Source: Hirundichthys speculiger (Eukaryota; Chordata; Actinopteri; Beloniformes; Exocoetidae). From it: 64,000 nucleotides of DNA. Location: positions 770,001-834,000 of the forward strand of contig JAGFBZ010000328.1 of NCBI GenBank assembly GCA_018398805.1, read 5' to 3'. Within the stretch, counting starts at the first letter, position 1; the number at the start of each line of letters is the position of its first letter. A program made the position numbers and the translations under genes. The notes beneath the pieces are model-generated. The model did not search any database and was not told where the DNA came from. It saw only the letters and a list, made by a program, of their open reading frames with translations. Positions 23,386-34,765 of the stretch are shown here, one piece after another.

Positions 23386-24247
23386 TTAGGGTTAGGGTCT
23401 AGGCCCTGAAGGAGCAGCGCTGTTTAATGACAGCTTGTGTGGCACAACGTTTGCTGGCTTGTGCTCAAGTTATCCACTAAAATGAAAGCCTGACCGTCTC
23501 TCCGCCGTTAAAAAAAAATAAAAATACGGACGCCCCCAGCAGCCGCAGAGCGCTGAGCGGATAGCGCTTGCTGCAGCGCTCTGAGCCAGTGGCGGAGCGT
23601 CAGGGGGGGCTGGGGGGGCGGTACTTCCCCGGCCCGGACCCAGGAGGGCCCAGTGAAAGACAAAGAAACAGGCCTCTCCTCAGGTATCAGTCACACCTTG
23701 CGCACTACTGGATACAACAACTTCTGGGAAAGAATATGCGTTACGTACGAGGTTATATATAGGTTGGTCCAGCCAGAATGAATCATGGTTGGTCAAAAAA
23801 AATGTAAGACTGACTTTGGTCATGTAGGTTTATTCAACACAGTGAATTAAATGTTGTGCTGCATGACTGACTTCATGTTCACTCTCACAGTTAACTTTAC
23901 AATGTGCACATTTACAAGAGGATCGCCGGTAAGATCTCCAAATGTATTTTGGGTAAAATCGTCATCAACAGTCACTAGTCAACAGAGTCTATGTGGTGCA
24001 GAGGTAGATGGATCACGGATTAAGTAAATAATGAGGTGCAGGTCATACAAGGATAAAAGTGGAGCAACAAAATGCAAAGAAAAGGAAAAAAAGAGCGCAG
24101 GAAAAGACTAAACTAAAAAAGATGGATACATGTCCTCCTGGAGATGAACCTGACATTGTTGGCAGTGAGTCAAGCCCACAGAACTGGTACACGGTCAGGG
24201 GGCCAGAGCCTAACAGGTACTTATTAGGACCATCAACTATCACTAGG
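23386..24247. other. Intron, no feature recognised
   Basis: Nothing identified apart from short homopolymer runs before the minisatellite. Confidence 0.4.
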
Positions 24248-24760
24248 TTAAACCTTATGTGGTGTACCTAACGTTATTATTAGTATGTTATTAGGGGCCA
24301 GGTAGCCTAACTAAGGTTATTATTAGGGGCCAGGTAGCCTAACGTTATTATTAGGGTCCAGGTAGCCTAACGTTATTATTAGGGACCAGGTTATTATTAG
24401 GGGCCAGTAGCCTAACGTTATTATTAGGGGCCAGGTAGCCTAACGTTATTATTAGGGGCCAGGTAGCCTAACGTTATTATTAGGGCCAGGTAGCCTAACG
24501 TTATTATTAGGGGACCAGGTAGCCTAACGTTATTATTAGGGGCCAGGTAGCCTAACGTTATTATTAGGGGGCCAGGTAGCCTAACGTTATTATTAGGGGC
24601 CAGGTAGCCTAACGTTATTATTAGGGACCAGGTAGCCTAACGTTATTATTAGGGGCCAGGTAGCCTAACGTTATTATTAGGGGCCAGGTAGCCTAACGTT
24701 ATTATTAGGGGCCAGGTAGCCTAACGTTATCATTAGGGGCCAGGTTGCCTAATGTTTTTG
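24248..24760. repeat. Minisatellite, ~28-bp unit, about 17 copies
   Basis: The unit is approximately CCTAACGTTATTATTAGG followed by GGCCAGGTAG. Copies vary mainly in the number of Gs in the G-run (2 to 5) and by rare deletions, for example near 24390 where one AACGTT block is missing. First and last copies are diverged. Spacers are not unique, so it is not a CRISPR array. Confidence 0.95.
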
Positions 24761-24902
24761 TTGTTCTCATGGTTTGTTAGACTTCATGTCGGTTTTGTCG
24801 GGTTACTCTTGCAAAAAGGCTCATACAACGACGTGCTCGGAGTTGGTATTTATTAATTGCAATGGAAACACATCAGGCGAAATCGGCACTTGGTACCGAG
24901 CA

Positions 24903-24935
24903 GAATGAATGAATGAATGAATGAATGAATGAATG
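24903..24935. repeat. (GAAT)n microsatellite
   Basis: About eight perfect GAAT/ATGA units. Confidence 0.95.
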
Positions 24936-26361
24936 CAGGTAGCTGCTACAACAATAACTGGTGCGTCTCCCGCATGACGTCACAACCGCAAACCGCCGAA
25001 TACATTTTAGACAATATATTATTCCATAATACTACAGGTTTGATTGATTTCAAAATGGCACGGTCGCTCTTCGTGGTGTTGAACTCTTACTGTCAAAAAT
25101 GTAGTAATGCTTGTTAGCCCCGCTGTTGCAGGCATGTGTATGTTGTAAAACGATGTAATCACAAGCTTTATTGGGTTTAAAGGGCCTGGTCATGTGCCCC
25201 GCCCCCGGCCCGGCAGTGACATGTTCCGCTGCTGATCTGGGCGACACGTCCAGACGCGTCGCCATACACGTCAGGAGGGATCCAATGAAACATCAAAGTG
25301 TTGTGAGGTGAGAGCAGTTAATCACAAAACCCTGCGAGTGCTTATTTTTCAATCACGAGATACATTTCAGCAGGTGATACAACACAACTAGAACACACCA
25401 GGTCAGGAAAAGTTTCCTCTTATTAGCTGCTCTGGGTACCTCCGCGTGTTTTCTCAGCTTCGTTATCCCGCCGATGAGGCTGGTTGCCATGGCTTCCATA
25501 GCTTGCGACGGCCCGGCTGTGATTGTGGAGCTGGAGCCGGTTCGCTAATTGGAGAATTGACAGCGAAATTCCTGCTCCTAATGGCCAGCGGCGCCGCTCT
25601 CTGCCGTCATAATGGTGCATATTATGGCATCATTTGTTCATCTAGGCCTGGACGCCGCACACCTGCAGCACATCTGCATGGCTCTGCTGCGCTGTGCAGA
25701 GTCGTCTTGAGAGACTGGGAGGCGACTGTTCGGGTGTTCGTGCCGTATGGTTTTTGACAACACAGCGGCCCTGGCGGTCACGTCGCCTCTGGTCACAGCT
25801 TGAGGGAAACATGGCTCATTTTCATTTTTAATTTTTTCACTGTCACTTTCGTTTGCATCTGTTTGCTTCGATATAAATGATTGAGACTCACAACAAAGTA
25901 AAAGTGCTCACATTTCTGCTGTCAGAAAGAAAGACCTGACAGTGCTGCGGATGGGATGTCTTTAAAAGGAGGAGGGCTTCTTTTCTTTATGTTTCACTTC
26001 CTCTGGTCTTAAACTGTGTCATCCATCCATTTTGGGGCCTGTGTTTTATTTCAACGTATGTTAAGGGATGCTAAATAAAGATGGGTAACCCAGATTCTAA
26101 TCTGGCTGGATCATTTATTTTAGCAATCATAACCCCGGGCTTCCAGGTACTTATAGCCCTCATTCGCTGTATTTCTGTATTTTAGTATTAAAAACTGTCT
26201 CCACGCGGTCTGAAGCAGGTGTCTTCACTCTTGGGTGAACGGCGGTTAGATGGGTGTTAGTCATGCAAAGCGAAATGGTCAGCATGAACGCGACGATCTG
26301 CAAGCCGTGATTGTATTTATTTATCAACCTTTCTTTAGCCAAGGAGAAAAAAACCCCTTGA
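24936..26361. other. Intron, no feature recognised
   Basis: No recognised repeats, exons or RNA genes. Confidence 0.4.
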
Positions 26362-27003
26362 GATACCACCAGTGGTATGCTAGCGCTCTCTGGTGGTACG
26401 CAGGGGAACGTCATGACTTTCTATAAATTGAAAATTCTGGTTTATCTTATTGATAAGGATATACTCTTATTGTGCTCTGGTGAGGCAGTCAATCATCCGT
26501 TAAACGATGCACTAGACCACGACAGAGGTGCAAAGTGGATTTATTCTCCAAGTCGTATACAATTCAGAGAGGTCATTAACTCACAACACAGAATGCAGGA
26601 TGATCAGAAATGACAAATTGCCAATCGCGAACAGTCGTCTTAAGCATCACATTAAAAACATGGAGACCTTGAGATAAAATGTCTAGATGCCTACCTGTCA
26701 AAACTTTGCAACTTGATGGAGCCAGAACGATAAACAGAAGTGGTGGCCTTCAATAGACCAGAATCTAGACCAAAAGTCATGGACTCATGAACCAGTAAGT
26801 ACAATAAGGCCCCAAAACGCAGTTTTAATGTTACACTTTCCACATTTTTTCCACATTTTCCACAATAAACATCTCTCCTGTGTGTTTAAAGCTAATTATG
26901 AAGTCATATATGGCTATATTTTAGAGTTGGTCATCATGGTGGTACTCAGAGAGCTGAACAGTTTCTCAGGTGGTACGCAGCATTAAAAGTTTGAGAACCA
27001 CTG
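26362..27003. mobile_element. hAT-type element, family L copy 1 (left end diverged)
   Basis: It shares ACCACCAGTGGTA, GGGAACGTCATGACTT, AACATCTCTCCTGTGTG and the right end AGTTTGAGAACCACTG with the copy at 56915-57334. CAGTGGTTCTCAAACT (reverse of the right end) is a widespread hAT/Charlie-like terminus. The left terminus is not recognisable. The middle (about 26425-26855) is unrelated to copy 2 and may be an insertion. Confidence 0.65.
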
Positions 27004-28179
27004 AGTTAAACCATCACATGCCAATTGAAGGGAGGTTTTTGTCCACATGCGCCACAGTCGAGGTGCCAGGAAACTGTAGGAAACTGTAATTCATCGACTG
27101 ACCACCAGGGGCTGGGTCCAAAACCCGCTGAGCCTTGTTTTAAATCGTTTTAAATAAATGCACAAAGCAGAAAAAGTAAGGAAATTTGTGTTTGCTGCAA
27201 CAATGCCTCTCTGTAATAGATCTTATCCAGTCTGATTATTTCTCTTTTAAATGTGCCACGTTTTGTCAGCGACATGAATTCATATGATGAGCAGCAGAGC
27301 TGAGTGTGTTGGTTGCGCTCCTGAAAGATTTGCCAGATCTATCTTTTTTTTTGCTGTTGAGTCTTGTTTGGTTTGTTTAGTGGGTGATTGAAGTCTGAAG
27401 AAACAAGGTTTAGTTTTTTTTTAATTTAATGATTAAAATGTATTCAAACAGGAGCCTCAGTAGCATGTTGGATAATCGATACTCAGACCGGCCCCCCATG
27501 AAAAACGTATGAATGGGGTCTTGGTGGCGTTGACTCACTAACTGGGCATGCTGTGGGCAGGAAATGATGTCATTCAGCAGCCTAATGTCACTTTCGCATA
27601 CAAAACATCTCTTCTCATTATAAACAATACAGAAGTGCAGTAACTATCATAGCTCCATTAGTATTAAAGTCATCATTTTATCTTGTTTTTCGTCTGTTAT
27701 TTCTTTATATTTGCCATCTTCTTTTTCTCCTTTTATTCACCGGCAGTTGACGAACAGTAAAAATGGTTCACTAGTGCCACCAGATGGAACGAAATGGTAG
27801 TTTTGTCTTGGCGAGTTGAGACACGATGGCTGAAAGGACCGAGGAAAAGGTTGAGCCAGTTAAAAATTAAGCTGGAGTCTTGCTCGTAGTCGCACACCCT
27901 TTTCTTAAAAAACTCATATAGCATGTTTTGTCCCGTTAACTGTACTGAGACCGATGGGTTTCCTGTTGGCCTGGAAGGGTTCATGTGGAAAAACCTAGGA
28001 AAGGAACCTGAGACTGCTTGGATCCTTTCAAGACCCTTCCAAGTCGACTAACTGGACCACGAGCTCAGTCATCTCGGGCCTCGAGGTCCGGTTAACCCAA
28101 AGGCAACCGCGAGCGACCACAGGCCACCAGTGTCGCGTCCGTTGCCAGCGGGAGGTCCACTACTCCCAGGTCTATGCCA
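27004..28179. other. Intron, no feature recognised
   Basis: Nothing identified beyond homopolymer runs. Confidence 0.4.
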
Positions 28180-28187
28180 GTTGCAGG

Positions 28188-28558
28188 TAGGGGTGTGAAA
28201 AAAATCGATTTGGCGATATATCGCGATTTTCAGCCGATTGATTTTTTTTAGCTCCTAATATCGATTTTTTTTTAGGAAAATTAATTCATTCACTTAAATG
28301 TGCAAAAACACTAATAATAAACAATAAATAGGTTGTTTTGAAGCAAATAGTTTTGACTCAATTTGTCCTCTGAATGATCAATATCATCTGATGAACATAT
28401 ACAGCAACTTGATTTTTTCATCTCTACTTTTAATTTTGATATTAAGGGTAGAATATCGCAATATATCGTGATATCACGATATTGTGATAATATTGTATCG
28501 TGGCCCAAGTATCATGATACATATTGTATTGCGAGGTCCTTGCCAATACTCACCCCTA
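28188..28558 (-). mobile_element. hAT-type MITE, family A copy 4
   Basis: It starts TAGGGGTGTGAAAAAAATCG and ends CTCACCCCTA. The TSD GTTGCAGG is perfect (28180-28187 and 28559-28566), indicating an intact insertion. Confidence 0.92.
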
Positions 28559-28566
28559 GTTGCAGG

Positions 28567-31128
28567 TGTCTGAGGAACCAGAAACGCTAGTTTTGGGCGC
28601 CGTTTTAGGAGTAAGATCCCGATATGTGGATGTTTGGACCAACGCGCCATCCAGAGAGACAAAAGGAGGCTTCAAAAGCGGTCTTTAGAGAACCTGTGGG
28701 TGATGTCACCAGTTTTATTTATTTATTATTTTACAGCCTATGAGCACAATTAGCCATTACTTCATTGTGTTCCCAGCTCTCTGAGGAACATTGTAAAAGC
28801 TCTGTGACTTAAAGCTAATGATGTTGCTGCCAAAGTTTGGAAAGGTGCAAATGCAAAACCCCCTTAAACTGCTCCTCCTCTCAGGTTAGCTTCCTCTACA
28901 CTCACTTACAATTCACACTTCCTGCACCAACTCAGCTCCCATAAGACCTCGGAGTTGGACCTTCCATGATGCTGCCGTAGAGATCCCTTCCATTGGCAAA
29001 CAAGCCGCCAGTTGCACGTACGAACGTTTTTACTCCATCCTGTTATTACAATGGAGTCAAAGCTTTCTTCCTGCAAATTTTCCTTCAAGATGCAATTGAG
29101 ATATCGCAAGAAAGATGCAGAAGAGCATGCTGCATAAGAGTGACAGCAGAACATTTCAAATTCCCGTGGGTCAAGAGAAACTGTAGTTTCAGTGGAAGGT
29201 ACAATCCCATAATGATCCACTCTGTCACCTTTAGAGATGCTGAAATAACAGCATTACACTTGTCAAGAAGCTGTTGATTGCTCACTATAAATAGACGATA
29301 CGGTTGAAGAGGGAAATGTGAATCTGACACGAGCTTGAATGTTTAAGCAGCATGGGTGACGCGCCTATTCATGCAACCTCAACAACTTCGCGCACTGGAA
29401 AAAGACAAACGGGCACCGCCGCGGTTCAAGTTCGGCTTTAATAACGCAACACAATAAACGGCCAATGAGTCATCCGGCTTGCATAAGGCGATGTTTGTGA
29501 GTCACCCGAAAGACTTCAGGTTACCGTGTGTAACTTCACAAAGCTGTCTGGTTTTCAACGCCACAAAAACCGCCACACGGAGACTCCTGAAAATTTCTGT
29601 TGACACAGCTGAGACAGAGTTGAGACACCAGGGGGGCTTTTTTTTTTTCTCATCTCCACCGTCAATTATGGACCTGATTTTCCAAAGCTGTAAAGTGGCT
29701 GCAGTCTGCCATCTCCGTCGAAATGTCGTGACTGGACTGTTTGAGTCGGTAAATAACTTTATGAAGCCTGTTACTGCCTCTCGGTCTTGCTGAGAAGCCC
29801 ATAAAAAGATTAAAAAAGACCGTGGACTAATAAACGAAGTGCTAACTTGACTGAGGAGAGCTGGGTGAATACTGAAGAGCATAAAGGAATATGGTCCAAT
29901 CAAGATCCCCTATTGCTGAAAACTTTAAAAGACGCCTTCCGATGGCACGATACCAGCTGTGTCCTGGTCAAAGACAAAGTGTTGCAGCTAATCTATTGAT
30001 TTCAGCGCTGAATGTTCCAGTGGGAGGTGAAATGAGTTATTTTAGGCCCTGTGTGTGACAGAGGACTGAAGAAAAGGTGGGGAGGAGGAAACAATACTCC
30101 GGCAGCAGGAGCCTGTGTGTGACAGAGGACTGAAGAAAAGGTGGGGAGGAGGAAACAATACCTCACGGCAGCAGGAGACCTGGGTACCAGACGCACATTA
30201 ATAGCACTTCGCCAAGCAACCAAGTAGAGAGTTACGCGTTCGTGCGCGTGACTGTGTAATACATATGCTGCGAGTGAGTGAATTAGTGTGAAGAAAAGCA
30301 AAAGGAGGCGAGAGTGTGAAAAAGGAGGCGCTGGGAGTCGATGAAGTGCCCTCTCCCCGGTGGCTTGGAGAGGCGTGGGTGTAATAGATTAAACTAGTGT
30401 CTCGGGGCTCATCCCACGGCTAACCTTGTCCTATTAAGATTGGCAGTGCAAGTCTTTCACAGCCACTCCACTCAACTGCAGTGTGGACGGAGCTGCTGGC
30501 GAGGCACTCGAACGGCACTCTGCTGTTGTGAGCGGTGAGGGGATGGAGACGCTCGGAGGCAGCCAAGGACACAAACTGATGTGACTGATGGCAGCACAAT
30601 AAAGAGAGCATCTCTTTCCCGCAGTGTTAAGACCCCCTGGTATTCATGACATGAAATGGCTCTCCGGGGCATGTAAGCTTTTCTCCACTGATGATAAGCT
30701 GTTTTTTGCTCTTTGGTCAGTTGTCTGCTGTTGGCACAATAGCAGCTAGAGGTCTTTAGTATTCATCTGCATGACAGAGTTTAGCCGAAACTGTCACTCA
30801 GTGACTGCTGTGACTCTATGAAGAATAGAGATATCAGGCCGGGCCCGAGCCACCGAATCATAATTGCATATCTGACCATCTCGGTGGAATATTTTCTTTT
30901 TCATGGAAACAGCTCTGAATCGTCCACACAATGTGCATCTTGGCCATTATGGGATAACTGCAAGTCAGAATGAGCAACTGTGTTTTCCCAATGATGGATG
31001 CTGTCATCAAAATCAGATAAGTGATTCTGTCAGGCTGCACAGCCAGCGGTGCCGGCGTTACAGTTCCTGCTAGCAGACGACCTCCTTCTTGTCCCGGTAA
31101 GCTAGAATGGGAATCAGCACCTCCAAGT
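28567..31128. other. Intron with one local duplication
   Basis: Intronic DNA; the duplication at 30047-30177 is listed separately. ORFs near 29.0-29.9 kb (up to 133 codons) overlap on both strands and show no domains. Confidence 0.4.
30047..30177. repeat. Tandem duplication of ~65 bp
   Basis: Two head-to-tail units each contain CTGTGTGTGACAGAGGACTG and AGGTGGGGAGGAGGAAACAA, then GGCAGCAGGAG. They differ by one or two indels, so the duplication is recent. Confidence 0.93.
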
Positions 31129-31575
31129 ATAAACCCATGGTCATCCGAGGACCATGGCTTTATCATGCTTGGAAAGTCTGGGGAATCTCTTCTCAGATGG
31201 TTTTTTACCCAAGTCAACCAAGAAACCCAAAGCTTAAGAAGCCATGGACCATGGCTTTATCTGCTTTGGGTTTCTTGTTTGACTTTGGAACCCCCCCACC
31301 AGTGTTTCAAGATTCAAGATTCAAGTCTCTTTATTGTCATTATGCAGGCATAATGAAATTTTGCATTTTCTTGGGGGAGCTAAGCTTGGAAAGTCTGGGG
31401 AATCTCTTCTCAGATGGTTTTTTACCCACGTCAACCAAGAAATCCAAAGCTTTAGAAGCCATGGTCATCCGAGGACCATGCCATTGGCTATGAGTTTCTT
31501 GGTTGACTTGGGAAGTGTTTCTCAGGGGAGCTAAGCTTGGAAAGTCTGGGGAATCTCTTCTCATATAGTTTTTAC
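31129..31575. repeat. Foldback cluster: three hairpins and three direct units
   Basis: Hairpins lie at 31129-31163, 31211-31285 and 31428-31511. The second has 37-nt arms that meet at CCATGGACCATGG with few mismatches. The first and third share the CATGGTCATCCGAGGACCATG core. Between them a ~42-bp direct unit (GCTTGGAAAGTCTGGGGAAT and on to GGTTTTTTACCC) begins at 31167, 31384 and 31535. Arms share TCAACCAAGAAA/TTTCTTGGTTGA. A LINE/SINE-like tail (31303-31372) interrupts the cluster. No known family assigned. Confidence 0.8.
31303..31372 (-). repeat. SINE/LINE 3' tail-like sequence
   Basis: (CAAGATT)n leading to CAAGTCTCTTTATTGTCATT and then an AAATTTT run. This resembles the reverse of a common fish retroposon 3' tail. 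Only ~70 bp is present. Confidence 0.5.
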
Positions 31576-33559
31576 CCATGACCTGCTTCTGATGAAGCAG
31601 CAGAAAACGAATGGATGGATGCATGGATGGAGTTACGTGGGATCAAAGGCTTTGGTGTTACGCATATTCCTTTCTTTTCCATATCTTTACAATCCTAGCA
31701 GGCCTTTTATTCTCAAAATGTGTATTTCATAATGTGTTTTCTTTCTAATCACACACCCCTAAGCATATCATGGGAAATGGTGTGCAAAGTCTTGAGTGGG
31801 GGGGGCTTTTCAACACATGGATGTCGGTCTGCCTACATTCTGGTTAGAGGAGGGGCTGCCCCGTTCGCTCAGTCATAGTTGCCCCCCCCCCTTGACGTCT
31901 GGATCAAGCACCCGGAGATGTGTTGGCTCACACAGCAACAATTATGAGTGTTTGATACTCCAAGCCCGCTTGACTTTGCTTTGATATGCTCTCAGCGAAT
32001 AAATCACGGGAGGGGGGTGTTAATGATTCATAAGTGGTATTGTAAATATATAATACTGCGGTTAAATAGATTTTAAGTCTCTCCGCTATCACAGATTACA
32101 CAACGCATGAGCATTTTTTTTCAAGCTATTTAATCTCCAGCCTCTTCAGGTATCACGTGTGCTCTGTGCAAACACGTGAATTCGTCCCGCTAATGACTCG
32201 CTGTGCCGAGATAATGGGTCTTCAGTAGGAAGGGATTCAGCCATGGTCCCCCCTCCCCCCCTTCAACATTAGTGGGCGAGCAAAGCTGAGGTTTGAGAAG
32301 ATTATTGAATTCTGCTATTGTAGCCTAATGCTAAACTGAACACAGAAACAAACTGAGAGGCCATTAAATATTCATGTCATCCTGCTTCTCCGGTCCCCAA
32401 AATAACCGCCGAGCTGAAACAAACCCGGCTGCAACCAACACTTTACACCACTGATGAGAACCGCACTCTGGAGACAAAGACGTCGGGAGAGACGATTTCA
32501 CTGCAAAACAGAAAACGCCACCCAAACCATTAATTACGTCTCCTTTCTCAGTATTCTGCAGGCCTGTGCTTTGCTCTTAAAGAGCACTGTCTTAGTGTCC
32601 ACTTAGATCGGGGTTTCGTGAATATGAAACATAATTCAAATCACTTTGTTGAACTTAATCAAGGTGGACCATCAGCAGAAACGGTAGATATCCTGAGGTG
32701 CTGTAGGTGCGCTGCGTGGACAGGTTGGTGTCAATGTTCACCCTTTTACCAGTCTATATCATACCAGTGTTTGCAAAATCAAAATTATTAGCCTCCTATA
32801 AGCTAATCAAAGAAAACTGTTCTCCATGGAAATGACTACAATCAAGAGTTTATAGTTTATCTAATTCCAGGGGAATGAAGACAAATCTCCATTAAGCTAA
32901 ATAAGTTTTTTTATCCTTTCAGCCACAACAAATAAAAAACAAATAAACCTGAAAGTAGCAGTTCTCTGACAGTTAATGCCCTTTGCTGTGTATCGCTGAC
33001 AACGGTCTCTGGAGGTAGCTCCTAGCGAAGTTAGCAGATGGGATCTTAGCTCATTCTTCCATGGAAAATTGTCCATCTTATCCAGATTCAATGGGTTCTG
33101 AATGTGGAGTTTAGTCTTGGCTCTGAGAGAACCACCCCAGGACCTGGATTTTGGTTTGGGATGAATTAAAATGCGAGGTTTCAGGTAACGGTCTTGCTGG
33201 AAGAGCAAGATAAAGATGGACTGGCAGCAGTTTTTCTTTACATTATTTCTTATAATATCAACTTAATCCTTTCTTTTTTTCACCCTAGCAAGGATACCTG
33301 TACCCAAAGTGCCAACCTTCACTGTGGAAACTGTGTTTTTGAGGGTTGGAGGCATCTCTCCTTCTTCACCAAACAAAAGAAGCACCACACAGCCCAGGTT
33401 TGGGCTCGTAAGCAACAGACTTGAGCTGCAGACTGCCAAAGCTCACCCCAGTGTGTTAGATGTTCATGATCCGTTCTTCTAGGATGATGACGTCGAAGAC
33501 CACTGCATTGGCTTGAGAAAGGTCTTCATGAAACACTAAGTGTAGAAGAAACCAGCTTA
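31576..33559. other. Intron, no feature recognised
   Basis: C/G-runs at 31798-31806, 31880-31890 and 32250-32260. No repeat family, coding exon or RNA gene recognised. Confidence 0.4.
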
Positions 33560-33567
33560 CTAAGAAT

Positions 33568-33995
33568 TAGAGCTGAGCGATTTTATCGCTCCTGCGATAT
33601 ATATCGATATTTCATTTCTCAAGAGAGTATCAATTTTTAAGCCACGGGTTTCAATACTCTAAGCTCCTTTCAAAACCCCCATGTCCCACCTTTAAAAGCT
33701 TGCAAGCAACAATTTGCACTGTTTAAATAAATGAAACAATTTTTCACACATCTTTTATTCATTTTGTCCAGCATTTGCAAGCTGCCTGTCAGCCATTTAA
33801 TGTGTAATTGATGTTTTCAGTTCAATTAATTCAAACAAAGTCATTGGAACACTCACAAGATGTCACCAAAATCACTTTGTCCCTTTAAAATCTTTCAGAA
33901 ATTGATGTAAATGTATTGTAAGATGAATATTGATATATATTGTATCGTGAGCCGAATATAGTGTATCGCGAGATTAGTGTATCGCTACAGCCCTA
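33568..33995. mobile_element. hAT-type element, family D copy 2
   Basis: It starts TAGAGCTGAGCGATTTTATC and ends CGCTACAGCCCTA, inverted relative to copy 1 at 8463. The TSD CTAAGAAT is perfect (33560-33567 and 33996-34003). Confidence 0.93.
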
Positions 33996-34016
33996 CTAAG
34001 AATCATTGCTGTAGAT

Positions 34017-34757
34017 CAGTTGCTGTCACATATGAGGGCCACATTAGCATCATGGTCGCCCTCGAATGGCCAGATTGACAGCATGAATGTAACAAAATGC
34101 AATATAAATCAAAATATATGAAACTAAACCTTATTATATTGTTAAATAACGGAATTTCCATGTTTTCTGTCAAAATGTCGACATAGATTATCACCATGTT
34201 TTTTCACCTTACCTTGACGATATATACAGCATTGTTGCAATATAAATCAAATATATGAAACTACACTTTATTATATTGTTAAATACCGGATTTTGTTTTA
34301 TTTCCATGTTTTCTGTCAAAATGTCGACATAGATTATACTCTTTCACGACTGACACCGCCTCATTACACAAAAGTCATACTGTTTTTTCACCTTGAGATA
34401 CAAACTTGTATTTGTTTTCTCGTTGTTGATGAAACTGTCTTCCTTGTGCATCAATTTTTCTTTTCTTTGACATGTTGGAATTAGTTTGTAGAGGTTTTCT
34501 CAAATCCATCAGTTCTGAAAAGCATCTTGAGTTCTTGGTCATGGTGATATACTGTTATCATTGTGGGTAATGACGAAATGCATTATGGGAGATGTAGTTT
34601 TTTTTTGTCAATATGCGCTTTAAAGCGGCGTAAGCTTATTTTAAGTCTTAAAATATCGGTTTAAAATTGAAGCCAATAGTGCACAAGCTCTCGAAGGCCA
34701 CATAAAATGATTTGGCGGGCCACATTTGGCCCACGGGCATTGTGTTTGACACATGTG
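34017..34757. mobile_element. hAT-type element, family I (741 bp)
   Basis: The perfect 8-bp TSD CTGTAGAT (34009-34016 and 34758-34765) brackets an element beginning CAGTTGCTGTCACATATGAG and ending TTTGACACATGTG, with GAGGGCC and GGCCCA subterminal blocks. It starts 13 bp after the TSD-bounded element at 33568-33995. An internal direct duplication at 34099-34195 and 34236-34338 shares CATGTTTTCTGTCAAAATGT. Confidence 0.85.
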
Positions 34758-34765
34758 CTGTAGAT

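Noticed and set aside
24248..24760. CRISPR-like regular array
   Set aside because: The whole unit repeats, including the 'spacer' part; there are no unique spacers and the setting is a vertebrate intron.
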